Shown here: positions 14,942-24,715 of the stretch, piece after piece
How the letters are laid out: each line of letters begins with the position of its first letter
Position numbering within the stretch: position 1 is the first letter of the stretch
Virus record (IMG/VR): IMGVR_UViG_3300036790_000176
Coordinates: 1 to 49,226 of that record
Origin: a virus
Length of the DNA: 49,226 nt
Reading direction: 5' to 3' (one strand)
Notes under the pieces: model-generated
What the model was told of the DNA's origin: nothing
The model's database searches: none
Seen by the model: the letters and a program-made list of their open reading frames with translations, nothing else
Program-made: the position numbers and the translations under genes

Positions 14942-15409
14942 TCAAGCCACCGTTGCCGGCACAGGAGCTGCGGTAACTCCGGTAAGTTTCAACTGTGTGG
15001 CCAAAGTACCCACAGTTGCCAGAACCGAAGGAAGTTCCTGCGAAGTGATCGTCACGCCCATGTTAGCCAACAGGGCCAATAAACCGAGACCGCCAGCAGC
15101 CGTAGCCGCCGCAGCCCTAGCTCCCCACGCTTCAGTGGTGTTGGAGTTAATCGAGGTCAATTCAGCGTCTGTGGAAGCCAACTGAGCCGTGGCCGCTGTG
15201 AAGAACGTTGCCATACCCGTAGCAAACGGAGCCGGCAGAAGTTTCTCCAAGGAAGGAGCCACTTCATTCCCGATGTTCACAAACGCGTTGTTGAACTTGA
15301 TAATCCCATCCCCAATGTGATCGAACACCGTTTCGATCTTCTCCTGCACGGTCTCTTTCACGGAAACGGGGGTTGCTGCTACTACTACGGGGGTTGTTGC
15401 TGTCGACAT
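14942..15409 (-). CDS. Holin-like or membrane-associated late protein (155 aa)
   Basis: The start at 15409 is chosen because GAGGAGGCATCG precedes it; the long upstream extension overlaps other genes. The N-terminal third is Thr/Val-rich, the middle is charged helix, and residues about 108-125 (AAAATAAGGLGLLALLANMG) form a hydrophobic segment that could span a membrane, followed by a polar stretch. Position before the NlpC/P60-like gene suggests a holin, though only one clear segment exists, so this is uncertain. Confidence 0.5.
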   Translation of the reverse strand: MSTATTPVVVAATPVSVKETVQEKIETVFDHIGDGIIKFNNAFVNIGNEVAPSLEKLLPAPFATGMATFFTAATAQLASTDAELTSINSNTTEAWGARAAAATAAGGLGLLALLANMGVTITSQELPSVLATVGTLATQLKLTGVTAAPVPATVA

Positions 15410-15420
15410 CGATGCCTCCT

Positions 15421-15636
15421 CTAGGCTTTTGGGTTGAGGGGTACTCCCTGAGGGAATTCCCGTGGATTGTTCAAATGGAAGAAAGAGTGACTCCAGTCGT
15501 ACAGGAACGGGTACCACTGAAACTTGTCCCCCGGTGTAGGAAGACTTTTGATCGCCGATGTTACTAACAGGAACGTGGTTCCCATCACTGTCGCTTTGTG
15601 TAGCACTAGATAATTGAACACGCACCGGCACCACAT
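15421..15636 (-). CDS. Hypothetical late protein (71 aa)
   Basis: Function is not recognised. It begins one base inside the PurD-like stop (TAATG) with GGAGGCG upstream and ends 11 bases before the next start. A hydrophobic N-terminal stretch (CVFNYLVL, TTFLLVTSAI) precedes an aromatic-rich tail (FQWYPFLYDWSHSFFHL). Its exact fit between two genes argues that it is real. Confidence 0.55.
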   Translation of the reverse strand: MWCRCVFNYLVLHKATVMGTTFLLVTSAIKSLPTPGDKFQWYPFLYDWSHSFFHLNNPREFPQGVPLNPKA

Positions 15637-16955
15637 TATTTAACGCCTCCAACCTCCGGGTTGTCTCTCCTGCCGACATCGATAAAGCGCTGGAACCGCG
15701 CGTAGTCGTTGGAGAGGACTTCTGGGATATCGGTACGGTACTGCTTTTCGGGGATTCGGGCTTTACGGGCGAGGTCGTACGGACCCGTAAAGCTCTGTTC
15801 CAGATCGTCTCCATAACCTTGTATGGCTGCGACCGCCCCGAAGGCAGGTGAAGTAACGAACCGAGCTTTATCATCTAACATCACCTCGTAAAAGAACAGA
15901 TCGTTGCGGTCCGATTTCTCCCACCCGCGTATTGGAATACCTCCTGCGTGTTTGAACTCCTCAGAAGGGTAGGGAGGAACCGAGAGCCTGAGAGCTGAAC
16001 CGAAACCTCGTTGGAGAGACATTTCCTTTGGATGATCTCCTCGAGCCAGAGATTCAAGAAGAAGACCAAAGTCCCCCTGGTATAATTTGAGCAGAGCCGG
16101 GAGAGCGTCGTACCCGAATCGGGGAGTGAATTCGAGAGCCCAAACTCCTTCCTCATTAACAACCGTGTTGAGATCACAAGGGCCAGCATAATTGAACTCC
16201 TGTAATATAGGACCCATAAGCTTGATACCTTGTTCGATGATATGGTTGTAACCATAATGCCAAGCCCATACAGCAGCTCCGGAGCAACCACCCGAAGGCC
16301 CGAGATTCTTGTTCATGATTTGTTTGCGTTCAACGGTGTGATTAAACGGGGTCATCCATTCACGTCCGTTAAACCACCCCTCGGTGGAGATATCCACCCC
16401 CACGAGGAATTGCTGCAGGATGAATTCCACGGGCCCTGTGTGTACGGTGTTCCAGTAATCCATCATGTCACATAGGTCTTCTGTGTCGGAAGATACGTAC
16501 GATCCTACAGCGTCGTTATCTGCTAGCGCCCCTGAGGGTTTAAACACCCAGTGGATGTCTTTATGCCCTTTGGCGAATTTCTTACCCTCCTCCCATGAGT
16601 TAAACGGTACTGTTTTGGGGAATTTAATCCCGACTTGTTTCATGTACTCAAACGCCGCATCGCGATCTTGTTCCAACACATCGCCGAACTGGGACCCCAT
16701 GAACACGGCGTAGCCGAGCATGCGTAACTGATCCCCTAGTGTACCTCCCCCTGTCGAATCGAACACTATCGTGGTTTTTTTATCAATCCAAGTACGCCAT
16801 TGGGCTCCAGTGTCAAACTTCAACAACATGCGTTCAAAGTTTTTCCGAGAACGGTATTGGCGGATGTGTATACCTACCTCATGGCCCGCGTCTTTTAACT
16901 TAAACGCTAGACCTATACCGTCACCGTGATTCGACAGGAACAAGAACTTACTCAC
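15636..16955 (-). CDS. PurD-like ATP-grasp ligase
   Basis: The 439 aa protein resembles phosphoribosylamine-glycine ligase (GARS): a Rossmann-like N-terminus with NHGDGIGLAFKL, an ATP-grasp body with VFKPSG, a GPSGGCSGAAVW loop corresponding to GPNTGGMG in PurD, and EFTPRFGYD corresponding to EFNxRFGDPE. ATP-grasp enzymes join a carboxylate to an amine. GTG start follows GAGGTGAG. It sits inside the late operon between a muralytic gene and lysis-type genes, where a purine enzyme is unexpected, so the substrate may differ. Confidence 0.7.
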   Translation of the reverse strand: MSKFLFLSNHGDGIGLAFKLKDAGHEVGIHIRQYRSRKNFERMLLKFDTGAQWRTWIDKKTTIVFDSTGGGTLGDQLRMLGYAVFMGSQFGDVLEQDRDAAFEYMKQVGIKFPKTVPFNSWEEGKKFAKGHKDIHWVFKPSGALADNDAVGSYVSSDTEDLCDMMDYWNTVHTGPVEFILQQFLVGVDISTEGWFNGREWMTPFNHTVERKQIMNKNLGPSGGCSGAAVWAWHYGYNHIIEQGIKLMGPILQEFNYAGPCDLNTVVNEEGVWALEFTPRFGYDALPALLKLYQGDFGLLLESLARGDHPKEMSLQRGFGSALRLSVPPYPSEEFKHAGGIPIRGWEKSDRNDLFFYEVMLDDKARFVTSPAFGAVAAIQGYGDDLEQSFTGPYDLARKARIPEKQYRTDIPEVLSNDYARFQRFIDVGRRDNPEVGGVK

Positions 16956-16963
16956 CGCTCACC

Positions 16964-17305
16964 TCACACCAAAGTACTTATCGGAGTATCCGGTTGGCAA
17001 CCCACCCATGTGCAGATGTCATCTACGTAGGTTGTGTCATTGTTCTCGACAGGAGGTGCGTATCTAGCGATTGCCTCTGTCACGGTTAGGTTTTTGTATT
17101 CGTGGGTTTTGAGCAACGCGGTTAACGCTGCGTAACCCATTTCCATCGTGGGGAAGATAGCGAAACGCGGGTCTCCGTTCGTTGCTCCGTATATGCGAGC
17201 GAACTCCCCGAATTCAATATCCCCCGGATTATTATTGCGGTTAGGGCGGGAGCCCTCAAGGAGAACTCCCTCCATCCGCCCTATAGCCTCTACCAAGGTG
17301 ATCAT
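16964..17305 (-). CDS. Small lysozyme/transglycosylase-like muralytic protein
   Basis: The 113 aa protein carries the pattern of small phage muralytic enzymes: AIGRMEG (possible catalytic Glu near residue 12), RPNRNNNPGDIEFGEFA, FAIFPTMEMGYAAL, LTVTEAIARYAPP and N-D-T-T-Y. Such proteins digest peptidoglycan glycan strands, during entry or lysis. Its ATG overlaps the preceding TGA. No signal peptide is present. Confidence 0.6.
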   Translation of the reverse strand: MITLVEAIGRMEGVLLEGSRPNRNNNPGDIEFGEFARIYGATNGDPRFAIFPTMEMGYAALTALLKTHEYKNLTVTEAIARYAPPVENNDTTYVDDICTWVGCQPDTPISTLV

Positions 17306-17487
17306 GCTGAGGGCACCGGGCCTTTTGTCGAAGTACCTGCACCCGCGTTCTCCGGGTTTGGATCCCCAGTGCTCTTCATTGACGTCACAGCGTTCTGAAC
17401 CCCTGTGTAATGCGCCTGTTTGGTCGGCTCTGTTTCTGCGTTACCCACAGAGCCGAACGGTTCATGCATTGGCGGTTTCATTCCCAT
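17302..17487 (-). CDS. Hypothetical late protein (61 aa)
   Basis: Function is not recognised. It is a polar, Pro/Gly/Asn-rich, probably disordered small protein. AAGGAGAGG precedes the ATG, and the stop overlaps the muralytic gene start. It overlaps the end of the upstream gene by 26 bases. Confidence 0.6.
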   Translation of the reverse strand: MGMKPPMHEPFGSVGNAETEPTKQAHYTGVQNAVTSMKSTGDPNPENAGAGTSTKGPVPSA

Positions 17488-17947
17488 TGTTCACCTCTCC
17501 TTGATCTCCAACTGCTTTGTCGTAGATGTCCCAAGGGACACCTAAACGTGTAATGAGCTTACGTTCGATCGACGTAGCCTCAATGTGTTCTTTGTGATAC
17601 GGAGCCGAGGGGTGTTTGCCCGGCTCGTCGTAATCAGCCCCCGGACCCATGTCGAAAGCGTCCACCGCTTCGGGCGTGACACCGTTCTGTGTGCATAGAA
17701 CCGCTTCCACCAGTTCATGTACTGCAACAGCGATGGTGTATCGGATATCTGACATTTTAGATACCCGCACCACGAGCACGGTGCCATCGAAAAACCAATC
17801 GCCCACGGTATCGTACCGATGGTCTTTTTGGTCGATGAAATCGATCCTGATCCCGGTTATCTCACTTAACTGTATCGGTATCCTCGGGTCCGGTATTGAA
17901 TCCTGCTTCGTGTCTGATTCGTTGATCAACTGTCCAACTGTCTTCAC
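17462..17947 (-). CDS. Putative metallopeptidase-like late protein (161 aa)
   Basis: The central helix AVAVHELVEAVLC contains HExxE, with a later HKEHIEAT that could give further metal ligands; this resembles small phage metallopeptidase-type proteins but lacks the full HExxH. AAGGAGGTACAAC precedes a GTG start. The gene overlaps the 3' end of the giant virion gene by 86 bases in another frame, an unusually long overlap for this window. Confidence 0.5.
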   Translation of the reverse strand: MKTVGQLINESDTKQDSIPDPRIPIQLSEITGIRIDFIDQKDHRYDTVGDWFFDGTVLVVRVSKMSDIRYTIAVAVHELVEAVLCTQNGVTPEAVDAFDMGPGADYDEPGKHPSAPYHKEHIEATSIERKLITRLGVPWDIYDKAVGDQGEVNNGNETANA

Positions 17948-20900
17948 GTTGTACCTCCTTGTCGTCTACCGGGCGGAACCCGGATAGTTTGAGCCAACCT
18001 TTATCGGTCGGGGTGTTTGTGAACGGATCCCAGTAATCGGGATTGTTTATAGTCTCCAGGGTAGAACGCATTTGATTAGCCCCTGGAACGAAGTTCAGGG
18101 GGTATTGAGCAACGGTTTTGCGTGCTTCTAGGCCGTCTTTTGATTCTTCGGGGCTCTTCATCAAAGCTTGCAGGAATTCCATATTCGGGCCGCCTGCGTA
18201 CCCTGCTGGCGATAAGAACATCCATTTACCGGCATCCACGCCCATGCCCTTATCCAACGTATCGTACGCGGCTAGGGACACGCCTAGGAACGTTGCTGAA
18301 GCTGTGATCGCTGCCCGACTTACATGCCCTCCTTCTAACGACCGCGCCCCCAAGGTGCGTAGGAATTCTCCGTAGTTCAAAGGCCACATGCCATACTGCC
18401 CGAAGATGCGTCCTGCCCCCGTTCTGAGCATGCCTGGCTGCTCTCCTCTACGATACGCCCACAGGGTGCGATCTGTCATATCAAGTGCGATTCTGTTAGC
18501 TAACTCCTTTGGTTCTAACGTTTTATCAACGGCCATTGTCCCATAGCGTTCTCGTTCGGATTTGTCGAGAAACCATAGTCCGGTGTCTGTTTCGAATTTA
18601 GCTGGGGTGATCTTGCCTGCCCGCAGGTCTCGGATGGATTTATTCGCAGTTTCCAAAGTGCCGTGATAAACGATAGCACGACCCACGTTATGCCCCCAAC
18701 GAGATGGGGCAAGGAGTTTGTTGGAGAATTCAACAGCCTTGTCAAGTTTACCCGAGCCTCCAGGAGGAATCTCGCGATAGATATCTCCATATAACTCTCC
18801 TATGTTTGCGCGGTGCAGAAGAGCGCCCGCGTCTTGTGCTGCTTGCCAGCCTTCGGGGTTTAGACCTTTTAACGCCCCACGTGCGAAGTTACGGAACCCT
18901 ATAACGGGTAAAGCGTTTGTCACTACTTGCAGAGCGTCTCGTATTGGGACTGAGGCCCGCAGACCAAGACCCGATACATAGGATAAGGACATGAGTTTGT
19001 TGATCGCGGAGCCGGGGTATTCAAACTCCTCGGGTAACTGTAGTTTTGCGGGGAGATGTTTGTTAATCCGTTTGAACTGGTTTAATATACCATCTTGCAA
19101 CCCGCTTACGGCCGAGTTGATCATTTTCTGGGACACGTCAGGGCGGTTCGTCATATAGTTCACGTACCGTTCCATCGAACCCCGAATCGGTCCCAGGACA
19201 TAATTCCCATCGCGATCCTTGGTGTTTATAACCGAAGTGAGTTCGCTTACGGGACCTTCCAATGCCTTGTCTTGCGATGCCTTGAGAACGTAGTTGATAA
19301 ATCTGCCCGCATGAGTATCTTGGGGTTTGAATCTCCCTTCCAACATCCCGCGATAGAACGTGGATGCTTTTTTAGGGTCGGATAGTGTGGGATAAATCCC
19401 TTCCGTCTTCCACCCGTTACGGCGGAGGATTGGCAGTTCCTTGACGAAATAATTGTAGATGCCAAGATGGGATTCGGAATCAAGAGCACGGAGCTTTTTA
19501 TCCAACTCTCCGACATGAACCATATCGGCACTAGACATGTTGTACTTCGATTGCATGTGGGGCCAGAAACGTTGTTCTGTGGATAGGAAGTTGAATACGT
19601 CATAGAGCTTCTCCGATTTGAACGTTTTGAGATCCTTGGCGAACTCGTCTCGCTGGTTGTCGATTTTCAGAGAAGAATCTTGGAACGCTCCCGAGACCTT
19701 TTTATACGAGTCTAGTAGGGAGATTTTCTGTACCCCCGACCAACTCTGGTCCAACATCCTCTGCGCTTTGGCAACCCATGGGGCGATAGGGCGGAAGAGT
19801 TCTGTTGCGGCCATACGTCCCTCCCACCCTTTTGCATCAGCGGACGGTTCTAACGTAACGCCGGAACGTGAAGGGGAGAAGCGAGCCAGGATGGGTGAAT
19901 CGGTCAACACACCTATCTGTTCCAAAGACATTGTATATGACGGAGCTTCTGGACTATCGTCTATGTTCAGCAAGTACTTGAACGCTTCGTTTTTGTCCTT
20001 GAACCGGTGCTGAGATCCGTCTTTCACCATGTCCACGGTCCCTGCTTCTCCGGGGAAGAAATCGAACCCTAATTTATCCGCGGCTGTACGTAGGGTATAG
20101 GAGATATTCTGGGCAGCGTTGTTGCGTACTGTTTGGAAACGGTCCTTCACATAACGCAGTTCCTGCCAATCAGGGCGCTGTGCTAGTTTAGTCAAGGCTT
20201 TATGGGACATTTCATCCACCATACGGATTACTTGTTGGACGGAAGTATCAACCATCCCCATACCGTACAGGGCTTCTTTATCTCCTTTGACTACCGCGGT
20301 AGCTGCGTGTACGAACGCTTCTTCGTTCAAATCTCCGCGCTCGGCTCCGTTGTATGTAGATACCTTACCAAATGCATCCCCGATCTGCCCTATGGTTTTA
20401 GTAGACGCGTCCGACAAGCCGAAGTGTTCAGGGTGGAAACCTAACAACCCGGATACATGATCCATCGCGTGATGGAGTAACTCGTGAAACTCAGAAGACA
20501 CGGGATCTTCAGCGGGGAGAACAACCATACCCTTGCCCGGGGAAGCTAGTAAATTCCCGTTCATAGGATCGATCCAACGATCTTTGGCATCGAGGATATA
20601 GTTCATCACTTCGTCGGGGGTGTTTTTGAACCCTAACTTCTCCAGTTCCTCGGAGATACGTGAAGGCATGTAATACGCATCTGCTCCGTACATATCCGCG
20701 AGAACATGGCCCGGAACGTACACTTTTAACAAACCATCTTCAATTCGGGCGTTATCCCCAAACGTGAGTTTATCGGTTTCGGTAGCTGGGATGCGTGCAG
20801 TGTCTTCGAATGTTTTCTGGGCGAACTTTCCAGGCCTCGAGTCTTTAGACCATTGACCTGTACGCAAGAACTCTTCCATTACCCCTGGGGATTCAATACC

Positions 20901-23183
20901 GCGAGATTTGTCCGCGATCTCTTGTTGCATCACTTGATCGATCTCCGACGGTTCCAGATCCTCTAAATCAGGTATCTCGCGTGGAGTGGGTTCTTCATCA
21001 AACTTATTCGGCTCTACTTGATAGAACGGATCGGCACTGCGCTGTTGTTCTTTGGACATGTATTCAACATTGCCGTTTTCATGTTCTACACGCACGGATA
21101 GATCGGGGAATGATTTCCTATTCGCGGGGCCCGTGGGGGAATTATTGCTCTTGGGTTTAGGGGTTTCTAAAGACTCTTTCTTCTGCTCCAGAGCGGTTTT
21201 GGTTTCTGTATCCAACATCCGCTGACGAGCCGAATCCCATGCAGGGCGCTGGGTAGCGGGGAGTACTTGTCCGACCTCAGGGTATCCCAGAGAGTCTTTG
21301 TACAGCTTCTGGTATGTACGTAGGCGATCTGTATAATCCCCTTGCATGCGCCCTGTTTCGAATTTAGGTTCTCCCCCTTGAATCCCGCTCAGGATCTTGG
21401 ACATCGCGATGAGTTCATCGGGTGAACGACGCTGGGCTACTTTCTGTAGGGATTGATATTGCTTAGCGTGTGAGAAGTAATTGTTTTCAAACGTCGCCCC
21501 TTTAGGTACCTGCCCCTGTGCGATGTCGAACGTGTCTTGGAACTTCAGGGGAATTAAATCACGCATCTCGGACTTGTACGCTAGCCTAGTGATAGCCTCG
21601 TTCACGGTTTTATCGCCAGTAGATAACCCGCGATTATTCACTAGCGTTGTTAACCAGTAACGAAGATGTTTTCTTTCCTCGTTAGACGACCCCGATTTGT
21701 TCGCCGCCCAGGCTATCTGGTCACCCAACTGCGTTAACTGATTCTTTGCTTCACGGCGTGCTTTTACCAAATCGGGGTATAATGCGGAGGTCTTAGGGAG
21801 GTTTTTATGGGTGCGGATAACATCATCCGCGTTTTGTAATGCGGTATAGGTAGGGTTAGTTGCTTCTACCTTAGGCTTGGGTACGGCGAGCGTTTTGGTT
21901 TCACTAACAATGCTCTTGTTGACATTCTTCGATCCGTTCTCTAACGTATTCTGCATACGCAATAAACGGTTCAACGTATCTCCGTGCGAGGTAGAATAGT
22001 CGATACCTTCTATCCTTCCCCCGGCCATCGTGACTTGATTGATCTGATCCAAGGCACGCGCTTCTGCGTATGGGGCGACTTTGATCTCTGCGGGCGCGCC
22101 TTGACCGTCGGATACACGAACCGTGACTCCATGCAATGATTCGTCAATGTTAAGTGCCTGAGGTTTCATCTCACGAGAGGCTTTGGACGTTGACTGCATG
22201 ACCGAATCGGCGAGTTTACTATCAGCAACCGCGGGTAGGGGTTTCGTATCACCTGGAGTCAATGCCCGCCGCAACTCCGCTTCTTTGGGGTGTGTCCCGC
22301 TTATAACTCCAAATGCAACTCCTCCAACACCTCCGAGCAAGGCTCCTTCTCCACGTACGTCAGGAGAGCTTTGAGCAGCGCCGAGGCCAGCTCCAACCGC
22401 TGTGTGCTTGATAGTTCGCCATGCACGTGAATTTCCAGTGCCGGCCCATTCCCAGAGAGCGCCTTGGCCAAAGCCTGCGGCGTAAGACCCGTCGATGAAG
22501 GAATGTCCAAGTCCCCGCTCGTCGTGCAATCCTTCATAAAGTCCAAAGGTATTACCTCCCATTAGAACACGGTTCTGAAGAGCTATGCTCTTGGCTGTGA
22601 ACGTGCCTGCCTTGACCACTCCGAGGCCTTCTGCAAGAGCCCCTGCGGCGCCGGATACACCACCTAAAGCTTCTAGTTCTACACCCATTTCGGCTAGATC
22701 GCCCCCGGCTTTGCCCAAGCTTACCGAAGTTTGTGTACCTTCTCTAGCGGCCAGTTTCTGGAGATGATTCACATCATTCACATCGGTTTGTTTGGATTTG
22801 GTTAGCTCTTGATCCAACCACGCCTTAGTCTTACCCGCGAACGGATACTCTACAACAGGTTTGGCTATGTCAGTCGCCTTAGCGAAGAACTCATGCGCTG
22901 CGATAGCTGCAGGCATAGCGATCTTCTCCCCTGTGGTCAAAAGGGGTTTGCGTTCGGTTAGGGTGTTGAACTTCTGTTGCCCCGTTTGTCTATCCGCGTC
23001 GTTTTTATAATGGGGCGCAACGTAGGTATTGAAGTAAAAATCCCGCCGAGCTTCGTAGTCGACCTTGGGCATCATAGGATCCCATTGGCGAGCATAGTTG
23101 TTAAACGGTTGGATCCTTTTCTTAGGAGAAGCCGCCGTTTGCGGGGGAACGGGTTGTAATAAATCTTGATTTGTCGGAGGCAT
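17862..23183 (-). CDS. Giant internal virion (DNA ejection) protein, 1773 aa, with HExxH motif
   Basis: At 1773 residues it is the longest gene product and sits where podoviruses encode large internal virion proteins that form the DNA-ejection channel. The N-terminal 300 residues contain Gly/Ala-rich hydrophobic stretches, the middle is charged and helical, and a metallopeptidase motif HELLHH occurs at 900-905 (HExxH, His900, Glu901, His904). A hydrophobic Gly/Ala-rich region follows near the C-terminus (AAITASATFLGVSLAAY). It starts one base inside the preceding stop (TAATG). No peptidoglycan-lytic motif is obvious. Confidence 0.7.
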   Translation of the reverse strand: MPPTNQDLLQPVPPQTAASPKKRIQPFNNYARQWDPMMPKVDYEARRDFYFNTYVAPHYKNDADRQTGQQKFNTLTERKPLLTTGEKIAMPAAIAAHEFFAKATDIAKPVVEYPFAGKTKAWLDQELTKSKQTDVNDVNHLQKLAAREGTQTSVSLGKAGGDLAEMGVELEALGGVSGAAGALAEGLGVVKAGTFTAKSIALQNRVLMGGNTFGLYEGLHDERGLGHSFIDGSYAAGFGQGALWEWAGTGNSRAWRTIKHTAVGAGLGAAQSSPDVRGEGALLGGVGGVAFGVISGTHPKEAELRRALTPGDTKPLPAVADSKLADSVMQSTSKASREMKPQALNIDESLHGVTVRVSDGQGAPAEIKVAPYAEARALDQINQVTMAGGRIEGIDYSTSHGDTLNRLLRMQNTLENGSKNVNKSIVSETKTLAVPKPKVEATNPTYTALQNADDVIRTHKNLPKTSALYPDLVKARREAKNQLTQLGDQIAWAANKSGSSNEERKHLRYWLTTLVNNRGLSTGDKTVNEAITRLAYKSEMRDLIPLKFQDTFDIAQGQVPKGATFENNYFSHAKQYQSLQKVAQRRSPDELIAMSKILSGIQGGEPKFETGRMQGDYTDRLRTYQKLYKDSLGYPEVGQVLPATQRPAWDSARQRMLDTETKTALEQKKESLETPKPKSNNSPTGPANRKSFPDLSVRVEHENGNVEYMSKEQQRSADPFYQVEPNKFDEEPTPREIPDLEDLEPSEIDQVMQQEIADKSRGIESPGVMEEFLRTGQWSKDSRPGKFAQKTFEDTARIPATETDKLTFGDNARIEDGLLKVYVPGHVLADMYGADAYYMPSRISEELEKLGFKNTPDEVMNYILDAKDRWIDPMNGNLLASPGKGMVVLPAEDPVSSEFHELLHHAMDHVSGLLGFHPEHFGLSDASTKTIGQIGDAFGKVSTYNGAERGDLNEEAFVHAATAVVKGDKEALYGMGMVDTSVQQVIRMVDEMSHKALTKLAQRPDWQELRYVKDRFQTVRNNAAQNISYTLRTAADKLGFDFFPGEAGTVDMVKDGSQHRFKDKNEAFKYLLNIDDSPEAPSYTMSLEQIGVLTDSPILARFSPSRSGVTLEPSADAKGWEGRMAATELFRPIAPWVAKAQRMLDQSWSGVQKISLLDSYKKVSGAFQDSSLKIDNQRDEFAKDLKTFKSEKLYDVFNFLSTEQRFWPHMQSKYNMSSADMVHVGELDKKLRALDSESHLGIYNYFVKELPILRRNGWKTEGIYPTLSDPKKASTFYRGMLEGRFKPQDTHAGRFINYVLKASQDKALEGPVSELTSVINTKDRDGNYVLGPIRGSMERYVNYMTNRPDVSQKMINSAVSGLQDGILNQFKRINKHLPAKLQLPEEFEYPGSAINKLMSLSYVSGLGLRASVPIRDALQVVTNALPVIGFRNFARGALKGLNPEGWQAAQDAGALLHRANIGELYGDIYREIPPGGSGKLDKAVEFSNKLLAPSRWGHNVGRAIVYHGTLETANKSIRDLRAGKITPAKFETDTGLWFLDKSERERYGTMAVDKTLEPKELANRIALDMTDRTLWAYRRGEQPGMLRTGAGRIFGQYGMWPLNYGEFLRTLGARSLEGGHVSRAAITASATFLGVSLAAYDTLDKGMGVDAGKWMFLSPAGYAGGPNMEFLQALMKSPEESKDGLEARKTVAQYPLNFVPGANQMRSTLETINNPDYWDPFTNTPTDKGWLKLSGFRPVDDKEVQREDSWTVDQRIRHEAGFNTGPEDTDTVK

Positions 23184-24715
23184 TATTGGGGACTCCCAGC
23201 TGCTGCCGCTGCGGGATCGGTATTATCGTTTGTATCGGTACTTGTAGAAGAGCCCATACCAAACGTCTGCTGGGCGGCTTCAGGAGACATACCAACCTTC
23301 ATCACGGGGTGGGTGCCCGAAGATAAATACCCGAACGACACATAGTTCCAGAAATCTTTAGCTTGATCGACGGTGATCGAACCTCCAGATTTCTCCACAA
23401 GCTTTTTCTCCATCAAGGAGATAACATCCGGGTCAACTTGCCCCCCTGACCGTTTCAAATCCACCAGAGCCGTGTACTGGGCAACGAAGTCTCTATCCGC
23501 CTGTGTCTTGGTTAGGTTATTCAATCTACTCGCAACGTTCTGCGCCGCCGCCATTCTCGCCTGGGCTTCACTTGCCTGGTTTTCCAATTCTCCAGGGGTG
23601 TGTGTGATCTTACCATCGGGCCCCTTTTTGTCGATCCCAGTGACTTGCATACGGGAGGTCTGGGCGTTCGCCCCTTCAATACCCGTTTGTTGTTTTTGAA
23701 TACCCAACTCGGTATTTTTCTGCGCTAACTCCTGCTGCTGGATAGTGTGGAAACCTGTAGGGAAATAATTCCCAATCCCCGTCAAATTAGCTCCACGCAC
23801 GGTAGATGTGATCTGGTTTCCTGTTAACCCAATATCTGCGAGCTTACCTGCAATCCCTACTTCTGACACCAGGTCGTTCAACGAAGTGGGGCGCATCTTG
23901 CTTTGAAGTTCAGGAGACATTGAACCACCATCCGCCAACACCGTAGCTGCTTGGTACGCACTTTGGGGGTCGGTGAAAGAACCCGCATCAATCAAATGCG
24001 TGGCCGCGGCTTGTGTCCGTTGGTTTTTCTGTGCTTCGGTTTCTGCACCCCTCTGCATTTCCAGAAACTGCCCTTTTTGTTTCGGGTTATACGAGTTCCA
24101 GGTTTCCGTGGGGATGTCAATCTTCAACTCGCCCGCAGCGGATAACTGACCCAATGCGCGAGGATCTCCGTTGAGTGCCCGTGTCTTCAATTGCATCAGT
24201 TGGTGCGTGAGATTCAAGACACTTTGTTCGTCCTGTCCCCTCAAGTGAGCGTTGGTAACCGCCTGCCTAACCATCCCGTCTACTGCGTGGTTGGTCTCCA
24301 TCTTCTGGCGATCGTTGACGTTAGTGATCGCTTTGACATTGTACGGATCGTTCTTGCTCACCGGGCCTTGAAGTTGTTTCTGCTGGGGCTGACCCTGTTG
24401 TGACTGGCCCCCTTGCTGCGGCTGTTTCATCATCCCTTCCATGTCCTCATTGGACATTAGAGGTATACCCGCCTTCTTCGCCGATTTCTGGATCGCCTTG
24501 GGGTCGACTGGAAATCCCTTCTGGGCAGCTAGTAACTGCCGATCTAAATCCGCGCCGGCGGCGTTCTTGCGTGCAGCTCCGATATTCGCGAGCGATTGAA
24601 TCAGTCCAGTGAACGATCCCGAGGGTCTACCCATTTGTATCCCAGGCTGGGGGTTCTGTGCAAACGTTTGTGTATCGTTCCCTGTAGGGGGAGGAATCGT
24701 TGGTGTGTTGCCCAT
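23183..24715 (-). CDS. Internal virion-like protein (510 aa)
   Basis: Function is not recognised by motif. The protein is Gln-, Ala- and Asn-rich, with low-complexity Pro/Gln stretches near residues 95-115 and long helical segments (about 320-420). Its place before the giant protein and after a small Ser/Thr-rich protein parallels the internal virion gene cluster of podoviruses. GGGAGGTGTATA precedes the ATG and the start overlaps the previous stop (TAATG). Confidence 0.6.
   Translation of the reverse strand: MGNTPTIPPPTGNDTQTFAQNPQPGIQMGRPSGSFTGLIQSLANIGAARKNAAGADLDRQLLAAQKGFPVDPKAIQKSAKKAGIPLMSNEDMEGMMKQPQQGGQSQQGQPQQKQLQGPVSKNDPYNVKAITNVNDRQKMETNHAVDGMVRQAVTNAHLRGQDEQSVLNLTHQLMQLKTRALNGDPRALGQLSAAGELKIDIPTETWNSYNPKQKGQFLEMQRGAETEAQKNQRTQAAATHLIDAGSFTDPQSAYQAATVLADGGSMSPELQSKMRPTSLNDLVSEVGIAGKLADIGLTGNQITSTVRGANLTGIGNYFPTGFHTIQQQELAQKNTELGIQKQQTGIEGANAQTSRMQVTGIDKKGPDGKITHTPGELENQASEAQARMAAAQNVASRLNNLTKTQADRDFVAQYTALVDLKRSGGQVDPDVISLMEKKLVEKSGGSITVDQAKDFWNYVSFGYLSSGTHPVMKVGMSPEAAQQTFGMGSSTSTDTNDNTDPAAAAAGSPQ

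Noticed and set aside
15410-15874. Upstream extension of the 155 aa holin-like gene
   Set aside because: It overlaps the PurD-like and 71 aa genes; GAGGAGG before 15409 identifies the real start.
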